This document shows, piece after piece, positions 33,768 to 45,927 of a stretch of 64,000 nt of DNA. The stretch covers positions 124,001-188,000 of the forward strand of contig NZ_VITR01000009.1 in assembly GCF_007827955.1 (NCBI RefSeq). The letters run 5' to 3'. Under the pieces are notes generated by a model that had not been told where the DNA came from, made no database searches, and saw nothing but the letters and a program-made list of their open reading frames with translations. Numbering within the stretch: position 1 is the first letter of the stretch; every line of letters starts with the position of its first letter. This stretch comes from Nitrospirillum pindoramense. GTDB lineage: Bacteria > Pseudomonadota > Alphaproteobacteria > Azospirillales > Azospirillaceae. A program made the translations under genes and the position numbers.

Positions 33768-34613
33768 TTAGTCCCGTTCCCGCCGCGCCAGGAAGGCCAG
33801 GCGCTCGAACAGATGCACGTCCTGCTCGTTCTTCAGCAGGGCGCCGTGCAACGGCGGGATGGCCTTCTTGGGGTCGCGCTGACGCAGCACCGCCGGGTCG
33901 ATATCCTCGATCATCAGCAGCTTGATCCAGTCCAGCAGTTCGGAGGTGGAGGGCTTTTTCTTCAGGCCCGGCACCTCCCGCACCTCATAGAACAGGGTCA
34001 GGGCGTCGCGCAGCAGATCCTGCTTCAGCTTGGGGAAGTGGACGTCGACGATGCGGGCCATGGTCTCCGCATCGGGGAAGCGGATGTAATGGAAGAAGCA
34101 GCGGCGCAGGAAGGCGTCCGGCAGTTCCTTCTCATTGTTGGAGGTGATGATGACCACCGGCCGCTGCCGCGCCTTGATGGTCTGCCCCGTCTCGTAGACG
34201 AAGAATTCCATACGGTCGAGTTCCTGCAGCAGGTCGTTGGGGAACTCGATGTCCGCCTTGTCGATCTCATCGATCAGCAGCACAGGCGCCACGTCAGCCT
34301 CAAACGCCTCCCACAGCTTGCCCTTGCGGATGTAGTTGGCGATGTCGTTGACGCGGGCGTCGCCTAACTGGCCATCGCGCAGACGGCTGACGGCGTCGTA
34401 CTCGTACAGGCCCTGCTGCGCCTTGGTGGTGGACTTCACATGCCATTGCAGCAGCGGCCGGCCCAGGGCGTTCGCCACCTCCTGCGCCAGCACGGTCTTG
34501 CCCGTGCCCGGCTCCCCCTTCACCAGCAGAGGGCGCTGCAAGGTGACGGCGGCGTTGACAGCGACCCGCAGGTCATCGGTCGCGACGTAGTTCTCCGTGC
34601 CCTGGAATTTCAT
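33768..34613 (-). CDS. MoxR-family AAA+ ATPase
   Basis: A 281-residue AAA+ ATPase: Walker A KGEPGTGKTVLAQEVA near residue 39, Walker B APVLLIDEIDKADIE near 108, sensor 1 PVVIITSNNEKELPDAFLRR near 150, with arginine finger R-R-C-F-F. Members with this layout partner with VWA proteins such as CoxE in carbon-monoxide dehydrogenase or in other metalloenzyme assembly. A VWA protein with the correct features is encoded 6.3 kb away on the same strand. An intergenic repeat of the 100-bp class lies just upstream. Confidence 0.9.
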   Translation of the reverse strand: MKFQGTENYVATDDLRVAVNAAVTLQRPLLVKGEPGTGKTVLAQEVANALGRPLLQWHVKSTTKAQQGLYEYDAVSRLRDGQLGDARVNDIANYIRKGKLWEAFEADVAPVLLIDEIDKADIEFPNDLLQELDRMEFFVYETGQTIKARQRPVVIITSNNEKELPDAFLRRCFFHYIRFPDAETMARIVDVHFPKLKQDLLRDALTLFYEVREVPGLKKKPSTSELLDWIKLLMIEDIDPAVLRQRDPKKAIPPLHGALLKNEQDVHLFERLAFLARRERD

Positions 34614-34623
34614 ATGCGCGTTC

Positions 34624-34730
34624 CCTCAGACGCCGGGCAGGCGCATCCGCGCCCTTGGCTGGTCCTCGATTTCCAGTCCGCTCACGCTCCCCGGGAATCT
34701 CCGGCGGACGCGCTCGCGTCCTAGGTTAAA
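34624..34730. repeat. Intergenic repeat, copy A
   Basis: About 107 bp beginning CCTCAGACGCCGGGCAGGCG and containing GCATCCGCGCCC-TTGGCT and CCAGTCCGCTCACGCTCCCC. It shares this left-half pattern with the copies at 40642 and 45792. It lies between the 3' end of alaS and the start of the MoxR gene. Confidence 0.75.
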
Positions 34731-34749
34731 GATCGGGAAAAGATAGAGC

Positions 34750-34790
34750 CAGAAACAACATCGGCGTGAGGTCACCCCCCACGCCGATGT
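34750..34790 (-). terminator. Terminator of alaS
   Basis: Perfect 11-bp arms 34758-34768 (ACATCGGCGTG) and 34780-34790 around an 11-nt loop. On the minus strand the stem is followed by TGTTTCT. It is 13 bp beyond the alaS stop. Confidence 0.85.
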
Positions 34791-34802
34791 CTTGTTTCGA
34801 AC

Positions 34803-37460
<2,658 letters not shown>

Positions 37461-37634
37461 CGGGCAACAGCCTTAAGCATGCGACGGAACACCCCGGGCG
37501 CGAAACACCGGGACAGGGTTTGTAGCGTGTGGATACGGGCGCTGTCCATGGGATGGGGGCGCCGAACCGTCCCGAGGACGCGGCTTTTCATCGCTTTTCC
37601 ATCCGGGAGGGGCTTTTCCGTCCAGCCGGGCCGG

Positions 37635-38648
37635 TCAGACCAGCAGCAACGTATTGTTGGGCGTGGCGATGACCGTGGGGGCCTGAGGCACGGCCGGGGT
37701 GTCACCGGCGGCCAGGGACTGGTCGGCGGCGTCCACCTGCTTGGCGGCATCGGCCATGTCCTGGGCGCTATGGTCCGGGTCGGTGGGATCGCCGGGCTTG
37801 CGCTTGCGGTCCAGCACATGCTTGGCTTGGTTGTAGACGCTGCGGGCCTGGTCCATCAGGGTGCGGACGTTGCCCATGAAGTCCAGGCGTTCCTTGCGCG
37901 CCGCCGCCGCCTCATCCGTGCTGGATACGGAGATCGTTCCGGGCTTGTCGGACTGGCCAGCACCGTTTTGAGCCGCTTGGGCGTTCCCGGTCTGAAGGGT
38001 GGCGTCGGCACCGGCCGTGGTGGTGGCCTGAGTGGTGGCAGCTTGGGCGGCGGCAGGCTGGGCGGCGGCCGATTGAGCCTGGCCGGTGCCGGCGGCGGTG
38101 GCCTGGACCTGGGCCGCGTCACTGCCCACGCCGGCCGCGGCGGTGGCGGCTCCCCCATTGGCGCCTGACGCGTCGGTGGCGCCCACCGTGGCGCCGTTCT
38201 TCACGGCGCCGGCATATTCCTGCGCGGCGGAGCCCAAGGACTTGGCCACGTCCGCCGCCTCGCGCGCGATACGGGCAGCGGCCTGCTTGTCGCCCATGGC
38301 GGCGGCCAGCTGGGCGCGCATGCGCAGGGCCTTCAGCTGACGCTTGGCGTTGTCGACCTTGTCCTGGGCGGTCTTCTTGTCGTTGTCGGCGGCCTTCTGC
38401 TTGATCTGCTTGTCCAGCTTGGTGGCGTCGGACTGCAGCTTGGTCAGCTTCTTCAGCGTCTTTTCATCGACGAAGGCGCCAATGGCGCCGGCGGTATCGC
38501 CCCGTTGCAAGGCGTCGGCGACCTTTTGGGCCGTGATCTGGGGCGTGGTGGAGGGGGTGGAGCGGAACAGCGACGTCTGTTGAGTCGCCGAGGATGCCAG
38601 GCTCTGAGCCTGGGAATAGACGGAGGTGCCCGAGGTCGTAACCATCAT
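37635..38648 (-). CDS. Low-complexity coiled-coil protein of unknown function
   Basis: A 337-residue protein of unusual composition. Residues about 60-160 are Lys/Ala/Gln-rich and coiled-coil (DATKLDKQIKQKAADNDKK, NAKRQLKALRMRAQLAAAM), residues about 165-245 are almost only Ala/Gly/Thr/Gln, and the C-terminal part contains ARKERLDFMGNVRTLMDQAR. The N-terminus is Ser/Thr-rich with no classical signal peptide, as in many flagellar or type III exported proteins, but no flagellar signature is present. It lies between alaS and the divergent DUF2867 gene. Function not inferable. Confidence 0.65.
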   Translation of the reverse strand: MMVTTSGTSVYSQAQSLASSATQQTSLFRSTPSTTPQITAQKVADALQRGDTAGAIGAFVDEKTLKKLTKLQSDATKLDKQIKQKAADNDKKTAQDKVDNAKRQLKALRMRAQLAAAMGDKQAAARIAREAADVAKSLGSAAQEYAGAVKNGATVGATDASGANGGAATAAAGVGSDAAQVQATAAGTGQAQSAAAQPAAAQAATTQATTTAGADATLQTGNAQAAQNGAGQSDKPGTISVSSTDEAAAARKERLDFMGNVRTLMDQARSVYNQAKHVLDRKRKPGDPTDPDHSAQDMADAAKQVDAADQSLAAGDTPAVPQAPTVIATPNNTLLLV

Positions 38649-38843
38649 CCGCTCCCCATTTTGGGTAAGGCATTTCTCGCATTCATGCGATGGCCCGGAT
38701 GATACGCTTTTTATGTCATTTATGCAACCAATAGCGGCTGCGCCACAGGCTACATTGCCGCACGGTCGACCCCGCCCTATGGTGCCGACAAGGTTCTGAC
38801 CAACAGCCCTCAGACAGTCCGCAAACCCGGGGAGCGCGCCCGA

Positions 38844-39356
38844 ATGTCCGTACAGGAAGTCACCCCCGAGGCCGGCATTCAGGCGCTGCTGCCGGGCGCC
38901 CAGTTCGCCGATGCCTTCCGACTGGTGATGCCGCCGTCATCCGAAACGCCCGCGCAGGGCACCTTGGTGGTGGACGCCCTGGTAGCGGCCCGCCGCATGA
39001 TGGGCACCTCCCCCATCTGGGTCCGCTGGCTGCTGGCCCTGCGCAACGCCCTGGTAGCCCCCTTGGGCCTGAAGGCGCCCCGCCCGCCGGCACCATGGGA
39101 GCCCGGCGCGGCCGATCATATCGGCATCTTCCCCATCCTGAGCCGTGGGCCGAACCGGGTGGTGCTGGGCATGGCGGACAAGCACCTGGACTTTCGCGCC
39201 GTGGTCGACGTGCGCCAGGACGCCGCCGGCCGCCACATCACCGCCACCACGCTGGTGCGCACCCACAATTGGCTGGGGCGGACTTACCTGGCGCTCATCA
39301 TGCCGTTCCATCGCCAGGTGGTGCGGAGCATGCTGAAACAGGTCACAGCCCCCTGA
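38844..39356 (+). CDS. DUF2867 family protein
   Basis: A 170-residue protein with a compact alpha/beta domain; LPGAQFADAFRLVMPP near the start and KHLDFRAVVDVRQD and TTLVRTHNWLGRTYLALIMP near the end are characteristic of DUF2867. The family belongs to the START-like superfamily, so a small hydrophobic ligand is possible. It is a single-gene unit between the coiled-coil gene and recA. Confidence 0.85.
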   Translation: MSVQEVTPEAGIQALLPGAQFADAFRLVMPPSSETPAQGTLVVDALVAARRMMGTSPIWVRWLLALRNALVAPLGLKAPRPPAPWEPGAADHIGIFPILSRGPNRVVLGMADKHLDFRAVVDVRQDAAGRHITATTLVRTHNWLGRTYLALIMPFHRQVVRSMLKQVTAP

Positions 39357-39370
39357 GCCCTCCGCGGCAC

Positions 39371-39404
39371 CTAAAGAAAAGGCGGACCGTCACCGATCCG
39401 CCTT
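39371..39404 (-). terminator. Terminator of recA
   Basis: Stem AAGGCGGA (39379-39386) with TCCGCCTT (39397-39404), loop of 10 nt; on the minus strand followed by TTTTCTTTAG. It is 27 bp beyond the recA stop and could also serve the convergent DUF2867 gene. Confidence 0.85.
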
Positions 39405-39430
39405 GTCTCAACTGTGGTTCTTAGCCCCGG

Positions 39431-40507
39431 TCACTCGGGGCTGTCGGCGTCGCCGTCAGCCTCGGGGGAACCCACCATCATGGCACCGGCCACCAGGCCG
39501 GCGTTGGCGCGGACCTTTTCCTCGATGGCCTTGGCGATAGCCGGGTTGGTGCGCAGGAACTGCTTGGCGTTCTCGCGGCCCTGACCGACGCGCTGACCGT
39601 CGTAGGAGAACCAGGCGCCCGACTTTTCGACCACGCCGGCCTGGATGCCCAGGTCGATCAGCTCACCCACCTTGGACACGCCCTCGCCATACATGATGTC
39701 GAACTCGACCACGCGGAACGGCGGGGCCAGCTTGTTCTTCACCACCTTCACGCGGGTCTGGTTGCCGACGACGTTGTCGCGGTCCTTGATAGCGCCGATG
39801 CGGCGGATATCCAGGCGGACGGAGGCGTAGAATTTCAGCGCGTTACCGCCGGTCGTCGTCTCCGGGTTGCCGAACATCACACCAATCTTCAGGCGGATCT
39901 GGTTGATGAAGATGACCAGGCAGTTGGACTTGGAGATGGAGGAGGTCAGCTTGCGCAGCGCCTGGCTCATCAGGCGGGCCTGCAGGCCGACGTGGCTGTC
40001 GCCCATCTCGCCTTCCAGTTCGGCGCGCGGCACCAGGGCCGCCACCGAGTCCACCACCAGCACGTCGATGGCGCCGGAGCGCACCAGCGTGTCGGTGATC
40101 TCCAGCGCCTGTTCGCCGGCGTCGGGCTGGGAGACCAGCAGGTCATCCACGTTCACGCCCAGCTTGCGGGCGTAGGACGGATCCAGCGCGTGCTCGGCGT
40201 CGACGAAGGCGCAGGTGCCGCCGCTCTTCTGGGCCTCCGCGATGGCGTGCAGGGCCAGCGTGGTCTTGCCCGAGCTTTCCGGCCCGTAGATTTCGATGAT
40301 ACGGCCGCGCGGCAGGCCGCCGATGCCCAGGGCGATGTCCAGCCCCAGGGAACCGGTGGAGATGGCATCCACCTCCATCGACGCCTCCTTGGCGCCGAGC
40401 TTCATGATGGAGCCCTTGCCGAACGCGCGTTCGATCTGGCCGAGGGCGGCGTCGAGGGCCTTTTGCTTATCCATGGGTGTTTCTACCAGACGAAGTGGTG
40501 CCGACAT
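39431..40507 (-). CDS. recA: Recombinase RecA
   Basis: A 358-residue RecA. Walker [22 protein letters not shown]2 loop [20 protein letters not shown] and the [20 protein letters not shown] start region are conserved; the acidic C-terminal tail ([12 protein letters not shown]) is typical. The ATG at 40507 ([11 protein letters not shown]) is used since alphaproteobacterial RecA proteins start with a similar short extension and it has a GAGGGG ribosome-binding site. It catalyses strand exchange and LexA self-cleavage. A LexA-like box is found about 100 bp upstream. Confidence 0.98.
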   Translation of the reverse strand: MSAPLRLVETPMDKQKALDAALGQIERAFGKGSIMKLGAKEASMEVDAISTGSLGLDIALGIGGLPRGRIIEIYGPESSGKTTLALHAIAEAQKSGGTCAFVDAEHALDPSYARKLGVNVDDLLVSQPDAGEQALEITDTLVRSGAIDVLVVDSVAALVPRAELEGEMGDSHVGLQARLMSQALRKLTSSISKSNCLVIFINQIRLKIGVMFGNPETTTGGNALKFYASVRLDIRRIGAIKDRDNVVGNQTRVKVVKNKLAPPFRVVEFDIMYGEGVSKVGELIDLGIQAGVVEKSGAWFSYDGQRVGQGRENAKQFLRTNPAIAKAIEEKVRANAGLVAGAMMVGSPEADGDADSPE

Positions 40508-40604
40508 CTTGCTGTCCCCCTCTTGTCGCATACGGCCAACGGGCGTTCAACGGCTGCGGTGAAGGGGAATGTACCCGCTATGTTCTCATTCGCCAAGGGC
40601 GAAA

Positions 40605-40629
40605 GTTTGCCGTTTGTTCTTTTTTGTTC
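40605..40629 (-). promoter_or_regulatory. LexA-like direct repeats upstream of recA
   Basis: On the minus strand GAAC-N6-GAAC and GAAC-N7-AAAC overlap (GAAC units at 40629-40626 and 40619-40616, AAAC at 40608-40605). The alphaproteobacterial SOS box is GAAC-N7-GAAC, so one version has the right sequence with one base missing and the other has the right spacing with one mismatch. Position about 100 bp before the recA start suits it. Confidence 0.5.
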
Positions 40630-40641
40630 TTGTTATGATGC

Positions 40642-40755
40642 CCTCAAACGCCGGGCGCGGCCGTCCGGCCGCTTGGCTTCCTCGCTTTCCAGCCCGCTGC
40701 GCTCCCCGGAAAGCTGCGGCGGCCCCGGTCGGGGCCTCGTCGCTACGCTCCAGAG
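40642..40755. repeat. Intergenic repeat, copy B
   Basis: About 114 bp beginning CCTCAAACGCCGGGCGCGGC and containing TTGGCTTCCTCGC and CCAGCCCGCTGCGCTCCCC. It shares the left half with copies A and C and the Ccc-rich right part with copy A. It sits between the 3' end of cckA and recA. Confidence 0.75.
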
Positions 40756-40765
40756 TCGGGTGGGA

Positions 40766-43393
40766 TCACCTTGGATTCGCGGGCTCCTGGCCCGGGCGCG
40801 GGGGCCCCTCCATCACGTCCTTCACCTTGGCGGCCAGTTGTTTCAGGCTGAAGGGCTTGGGCAGAAAGTCGACCACGGCGCCGTCCTTCAGGGAATGGCG
40901 GAAGCGGTCCTCGGCATAGCCGGAGATGAAGATGACCTTCACGTCGGGGCGGAAGCGGCGCACCTGCTCGATCAGGGTGGGGCCGTCCATCTGGGGCATG
41001 ACCACATCGCTGACGATCAGGTCCACCTCCCCGCCCCGGGCGCCCTGCAGCAGGTCCAGCGCCTCTTCCCCGCTGCGCGCCTCCAGCACGGTATAGCCCT
41101 TGTTGCGCAGGGCGCGGGCGCCGAAGACGCGCACGGCGTCCTCATCCTCCACCAGCAACACCGTGCCGATGCCGGTGAGGTCGGCCGCGCCCTTGTCCTT
41201 GGACTCCTCCGCCGGGGCGGCCTGGGCCAGGGCCTTCTCATCCAGGCGCGGCAGGTGGATGGAGAACTTGGCCCCCTCCCCCGGCTTGCTCTCCACGAAG
41301 ACGAAGCCGCCCGTCTGGCGCACGATGCCATAGACGGTGGACAGGCCCAGCCCCGTGCCCGATCCCACCTCCTTCGTGGAGAAGAAGGGCTCGAAGATGC
41401 GTTGCAGGTTTTCCGGCGGGATGCCGATCCCGGTGTCGATCACCTCCACCACCACCCAATCGCCGGGCGGCATCTCCTCCGTCTCATGACGGATGGGCTC
41501 GGTGGTGTGCAGGTTGCCGGTGACGATGGTCAGCCGCCCGCCCTTGGGCATGGCGTCGCGGGCGTTGACCGCCAGGTTGATGATGACCTGCTCCAACTGC
41601 CCCTGGTCCACCCGCACCAGGCCGGTGTCGCGGCCGTGCAGCATGCGCAGCTCGATGTTCTCACCGATCAGGCGGCGCAGCAGGTTGGACAGCTCCGCCA
41701 GCACGTCGGTGATGCTGAGCACCCGGGGCTGCAGGGTCTGCTGGCGCGAGAAGGCCAGCAGTTGGCGCACCAGGTTGGCGGCGCGGTTGGCGTTCTGCTT
41801 GATCTGCATGATGTCGCTGAACGACTGGTCGCCCGGCTTGTGCCGCAGCAGCAGCAGGTCGCAGAAGCCGATCATGGCCGTCAGCAGATTGTTGAAATCG
41901 TGCGCCACGCCGCCGGCCAACTGACCGATGGCCTGCATCTTCTGCGACTGGACGAACTGCGCCTCCAGGTTCTTCTGCGCGGTCATGTCCACCAGATGCA
42001 AGATCAGGCCGCGGTCGCCATCGCCATCCCCGTCGAAACGGCGGGAGTAGACATGGACCACGGGCCCCTGGGCACCGCGCAGCCGCGCCTCCACCGGCGT
42101 GCCGGCCTGGCTGCGTCCCTCCAGCACGTCGGCCAGGCGGGCCATGAGGTTGGCGCGGTGTTCCTGCTGGAACAGGCTGGCGATGGGCTCACCCTGCACA
42201 TCGCCCAGGCGCAGATCAGCCATGGTGAGGAAGGTGGGATTGCATTCCGCCAGCCGGAACTCGCCATCCACGAAGGCGAAGCCCGTGGGCGCGAACTGGA
42301 AGAAGCGCTGGAAGCGCTGCTCCGCCCGGCGCAGCTCCTCCTCCCGCGCCGTCTCCCGGGTCAGGTCGCCCAAGAAGATCAGGGTGCCGCCGGGGGACAC
42401 GGCCACATGCAGAACACTGGCGCGCAACGGGGCCGCGCGGGCCGCCGCCAGGTCCACCTCCGCCATGCCGGCCAGGCGCTCGGGAAACAGCTCCCCCTGC
42501 GGCGGGGTGGCCAGCAGGTCGCGCAGGTGGCGGCTGCCATCCTCCAGCCCATCGCGGCCCAGGCCCAGCCAATCGGCCAGGGTGAGGTTCACGCGCAGCA
42601 GCGTGCCGGCCCCATCGACCAGCAGGACGCCCAGGGGCGCCAGGTCCCACAGCTCCCGCCAGGGATGGCCGCCCGCCGCAGGCTGGGCCCCGCCGCTGCG
42701 CACCCGCCATTCCACCAGGCCGGGCCGCTTGGCCACGACCAAAGGCCGCGCCGTCACCAGGCAAGGCACCAGCCGGACCATGCCGCCGGTGGGGCCGCCG
42801 GCGGGGCCAACGGTGGGACCGTCAGCCGCCCCCCCGGGGGCGTCATCGACGAAGACGACCGGCGCCTCCCCACCTTCGCCCCGGTGCGCGGCCGCCTGCA
42901 CCTCCTCCAAGCGCTGGGCGTCGGCGTCCGAGCGGCAGCGCCGGGCCAGGATGTCGACGACGCGATCCCCCTCCGCCGCCGTGCCGTCCGCGGCCTTGGC
43001 CAGCGCGGCGAAGGCGCCGTTGGCGGCCACCACCCGTCCATCCGCCCCCGCCACGGCCAGGGCCTCCGGCACCGCCTCCACCACGGCGCGCAGCACGGCG
43101 GTCTGCGCCGTGGTCTGCCGCAGCCAGAGAACGCCCAACAGGGCCATCAGCAGGAAGGCGCCCGCGGCGGCGATGGCCGCCAGGCTGGCCGTATAATCAG
43201 CAAGCCCCGACCATGATACGGCCGCCCCCAGGAACAGGGCGCTGGCGGTCAAGGGAACGCCCGCCACCAGCGCCAAGCCCAACTGCGCCGCCCCCCCGGG
43301 CGCCGTGCCAACGCCTGTGCCGCCCTCCGGGATGTCCGGCGACGGCGCGGGCGGGGGGGACGATGGGCGGGAGGGGAAGGCGGGCACCGGCAA
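40766..43393 (-). CDS. cckA: Hybrid sensor histidine kinase CckA
   Basis: An 875-residue kinase controlling the CtrA phosphorelay. Two N-terminal membrane helices ([20 protein letters not shown] near 35-55; second at about 65-90), PAS-type region (about 110-440), HisKA with H498 in [20 protein letters not shown]-binding domain ([20 protein letters not shown]) and a C-terminal receiver with phosphorylatable D796 in [14 protein letters not shown]. The sequence around H498 and [19 protein letters not shown] is the CckA form. It lies directly after flhB (129-bp spacer) and before recA, same strand. Confidence 0.95.
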   Translation of the reverse strand: MPVPAFPSRPSSPPPAPSPDIPEGGTGVGTAPGGAAQLGLALVAGVPLTASALFLGAAVSWSGLADYTASLAAIAAAGAFLLMALLGVLWLRQTTAQTAVLRAVVEAVPEALAVAGADGRVVAANGAFAALAKAADGTAAEGDRVVDILARRCRSDADAQRLEEVQAAAHRGEGGEAPVVFVDDAPGGAADGPTVGPAGGPTGGMVRLVPCLVTARPLVVAKRPGLVEWRVRSGGAQPAAGGHPWRELWDLAPLGVLLVDGAGTLLRVNLTLADWLGLGRDGLEDGSRHLRDLLATPPQGELFPERLAGMAEVDLAAARAAPLRASVLHVAVSPGGTLIFLGDLTRETAREEELRRAEQRFQRFFQFAPTGFAFVDGEFRLAECNPTFLTMADLRLGDVQGEPIASLFQQEHRANLMARLADVLEGRSQAGTPVEARLRGAQGPVVHVYSRRFDGDGDGDRGLILHLVDMTAQKNLEAQFVQSQKMQAIGQLAGGVAHDFNNLLTAMIGFCDLLLLRHKPGDQSFSDIMQIKQNANRAANLVRQLLAFSRQQTLQPRVLSITDVLAELSNLLRRLIGENIELRMLHGRDTGLVRVDQGQLEQVIINLAVNARDAMPKGGRLTIVTGNLHTTEPIRHETEEMPPGDWVVVEVIDTGIGIPPENLQRIFEPFFSTKEVGSGTGLGLSTVYGIVRQTGGFVFVESKPGEGAKFSIHLPRLDEKALAQAAPAEESKDKGAADLTGIGTVLLVEDEDAVRVFGARALRNKGYTVLEARSGEEALDLLQGARGGEVDLIVSDVVMPQMDGPTLIEQVRRFRPDVKVIFISGYAEDRFRHSLKDGAVVDFLPKPFSLKQLAAKVKDVMEGPPRPGQEPANPR

Positions 43394-43522
43394 GCACCTC
43401 TGGATCGGAAGGGCCCGATCCTACCAGTACCGGTCCCGCGGGACGAGATACCGGACGGAAATAAATTTGAATCAATAAATGCCGGATGGCGGGTTCGCGC
43501 TCGACCGCCGCCCCGGGTGGAA

Positions 43523-44605
43523 TCAGCGCTTGGGGAAGGTCTTCTTCTTCAACTTGAAGACATAGGAAATGACCTGGGCCACCGCCTTGTAATGCTCCGC
43601 CGGGATTTCCTCGTCCACCTCGGCGCTGGCATAGAGGGCGCGGGCCAGGGGCGGGTTGGGCACAAGGGGGATGCCATGTTCCTCCGCCAGTTCGCGGATA
43701 CGGGCGGCGATGAAATCCACGCCCTTGGCCACCACCATGGGCGCGCCCATGCTGAGGGGATCGTATTTCAGCGCGATGGCGTAGTGGGTGGGGTTGGTCA
43801 CCACCACGTCGGCCTTGGGCACGTTCTCCATCATGCGGTTGCGGGCGCGCTGCATGCGCAGGGCGCGGATCTTGCCCTTGATCAGCGGGTCGCCTTCCGT
43901 CTGCTTATGCTCGTCCTTCACTTCCTGCTTGGTCATGCGCATGTCGCGCATGAACTTCCAGCGCTGATACCACCAGTCGGCGCCGGCCAGCAGGCCCAGC
44001 GCGATCAGCACGCGGAAGATCAGGCCCACCGCCTGGCTCTTGGTCTCGTTCACCAGGCCCATCAGCGGCATGCCGATGAAATGGTCCACGGAATGGGCCA
44101 GGGGGAACAGGCCGGGCAGCACGACGACCGACACCACCACCAGCTTGATCAGCGACTTGGCGAACTCCAGCAGGTTGGCGACCTTGAACTTGTTCAGCAG
44201 GTTGGTGACGATGTTGAAGCGGTTGAGGTCGAAGCTCAGCACGCGCTCAAAACTGAAGACGAACCCGACCTGAAGGAAGGAGCCGAGGACGGCGGCGATG
44301 ACCAGCAGGGCGAAGGGCACCGACATGGCGACCGCCACCTGGCCCAGCAGCTCGGTCAGCAGGTGCCCCAGGCCGCCCCGGTCCACCGGCAGCGTCTCCG
44401 GCCGTTCTATGAAGGGGATCAGCACCGTGTGGATGCGCCCGAAGGTCCAGGGCAGCACGGCCACCACCATCAGCAAGATGGCGCCCAGCATGAAGAGGTG
44501 CGGCACCTCCTGCGATTTGGGGATGTTGCCCTTGGAGCGGGCGTCCGTCAGCCGTTTGCCTGTCGGCTCTTCGGTTTTGGAATCTGGATCCTGGTCTTCC
44601 GACAT
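43523..44605 (-). CDS. flhB: Flagellar export switch protein FlhB
   Basis: A 360-residue type III export gate component. N-terminus SKTEEPTGKRLTDARSKGNI is family-typical; four membrane helices follow; the cytosolic domain has the autocleavage motif N271-P-T-H274 followed by YAIALKYDPLSMGAP. This switches export from rod/hook to filament substrates. Lies 13 bp after fliR, last gene of the flgBC-fliEQR-flhB group. Confidence 0.97.
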   Translation of the reverse strand: MSEDQDPDSKTEEPTGKRLTDARSKGNIPKSQEVPHLFMLGAILLMVVAVLPWTFGRIHTVLIPFIERPETLPVDRGGLGHLLTELLGQVAVAMSVPFALLVIAAVLGSFLQVGFVFSFERVLSFDLNRFNIVTNLLNKFKVANLLEFAKSLIKLVVVSVVVLPGLFPLAHSVDHFIGMPLMGLVNETKSQAVGLIFRVLIALGLLAGADWWYQRWKFMRDMRMTKQEVKDEHKQTEGDPLIKGKIRALRMQRARNRMMENVPKADVVVTNPTHYAIALKYDPLSMGAPMVVAKGVDFIAARIRELAEEHGIPLVPNPPLARALYASAEVDEEIPAEHYKAVAQVISYVFKLKKKTFPKR

Positions 44606-44617
44606 GGCCCCCGCCCC

Positions 44618-45382
44618 TTACGACGACAGGAAGGGCATCATCTGCCCCTGGAAGGCCCGCAGCCAATAGACCATCAGCCCCGACAAGCTGCCGCCCAGGA
44701 GCAGCAGGCCCAGGACGATCTGCAGGGGCTGTGTCACGAAGAAGACCTGGATGGACGGCACCAGCCGCGCCACCAGGCCCATGCCCAGGAAGAACAGCAG
44801 GCCGATGATGACGAAGGGCGCCGACATCTGCAGGCCGATGCTGAAGCTTTCCGAGAAGATGCGCGTCAGATGCTCGGTGAAATCGCCCAGCGGGATGGCC
44901 CCGCCCGGGGGGAACAGGCTGTAGCTCTGCACCGCCGCCAGGATCAGCATGTGGTGCATGTCGGTGGCGAACAGCAGCAGCAGGCCCAGGATGCCCAGGA
45001 TGGAGTTCACCACCGTGCTCTGCTGCGACATGGCCGGGTTGAACGCCTGGGCGGAGCTGAGGCCGACATGGTTGGCGATCAGGCTGCCGGCCGTTTCCAG
45101 GGCCCCCATCATGGTGCGGGCGATGGTGCCGATGAAGATGCCGATCAGCGCCTCCCCCGCGATGAGAACGGCCATATTGGCGGGCTGCGCCGGTTCCGGC
45201 GGCAGGGTCCCGCCCACGGCGGGCGCCACCGCCAGGGCCACGATCAGGCCGAACAACAGGCGGATGCGGGTGGAGACGAAGGTTTCGCCCACGGTGGGCA
45301 TGATCAGGAAGGCCGCCCCCAGCCGGACGAACACCATGAGGTAGGTGTAAAGCTGGCTGAGGAGGAGGGTCTGCAACATCAC
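44618..45382 (-). CDS. fliR: Flagellar export protein FliR
   Basis: A 254-residue membrane protein of the export gate with about six hydrophobic segments. LSQLYTYLMVFVRLGAAFLI at the N-terminus, GLIVALAVAPAVGG, and SFSIGLQMSAPFVIIGLLFF are consistent with FliR. Its ATG overlaps the fliQ stop by four bases (ATGA), evidence of translational coupling. Confidence 0.95.
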   Translation of the reverse strand: MMLQTLLLSQLYTYLMVFVRLGAAFLIMPTVGETFVSTRIRLLFGLIVALAVAPAVGGTLPPEPAQPANMAVLIAGEALIGIFIGTIARTMMGALETAGSLIANHVGLSSAQAFNPAMSQQSTVVNSILGILGLLLLFATDMHHMLILAAVQSYSLFPPGGAIPLGDFTEHLTRIFSESFSIGLQMSAPFVIIGLLFFLGMGLVARLVPSIQVFFVTQPLQIVLGLLLLGGSLSGLMVYWLRAFQGQMMPFLSS

Positions 45383-45663
45383 TCGTTGCCCGTCCCAACC
45401 CCGACGATCTTGTCCATGATGCCCTCGGTGAAGGTCACCATGTGGTGCAGCATGAAGGGCGCGAAGAACACCAGCGCCACGAACATGGCGATGATCTTGG
45501 GCACGAAGGTCAGCGTCTGTTCCTGGATCTGGGTCAGCGCCTGGAACAGCGAGATGGCCAGGCCCACCACCATGGACACGGCCATGACCGGGCCGCTGAC
45601 GATGATGACCGTCAGCAGCGACTGGCGCACGAGTTCGATGATTTCCTGTTCATTCATGCGCAC
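45379..45663 (-). CDS. fliQ: Flagellar export protein FliQ
   Basis: A 94-residue protein with two membrane helices (about residues 15-38 and 50-75). The pattern IIELVRQSLLTVIIVSGPVM and LFQALTQIQEQTLTFVPKII is diagnostic of FliQ. Forms the export gate with FliP and FliR. Confidence 0.96.
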   Translation of the reverse strand: MRMNEQEIIELVRQSLLTVIIVSGPVMAVSMVVGLAISLFQALTQIQEQTLTFVPKIIAMFVALVFFAPFMLHHMVTFTEGIMDKIVGVGTGNE

Positions 45664-45791
45664 GATCCGGGAAGCGCGGGCCCGCCGATGGGCCAGCCCT
45701 CAAGATACCCCAATAGACGCTAGGGCGCGGGCCGGGCGCAAGCCCCGCCCTTATACACACCGCATTTGATCAGGGCCTCTCAAATGCTCAT

Positions 45792-45895
45792 CCTCAAGCG
45801 CCGGCGGGCGCATCCGCGCCCGTTGGCTTCCTCGCTGCGCCGCTTTCACGTCAACGGGGCGGTACTCGCTCCGGCGCCCGCAGTCGCGGGCTAAA
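45792..45895. repeat. Intergenic repeat, copy C
   Basis: About 104 bp beginning CCTCAAGCGCCGGCGGGCGC with GCATCCGCGCCC-GTTGGCTT and CCTCGC, matching copies A and B over the first ~45 bp and ending CGCGGGCTAAA, as in copy A (GGTTAAA). It lies between fliE and fliQ. Confidence 0.75.
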
Positions 45896-45927
45896 GCGGC
45901 ACGAGCCACTGTCTCGCGCCGCTGATA

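Noticed and set aside
39992-43216. Plus-strand open frame of about 1070 codons opposite recA and cckA
   Set aside because: Fully antisense to two conserved genes with intact motifs; no domain recognisable in its translation.
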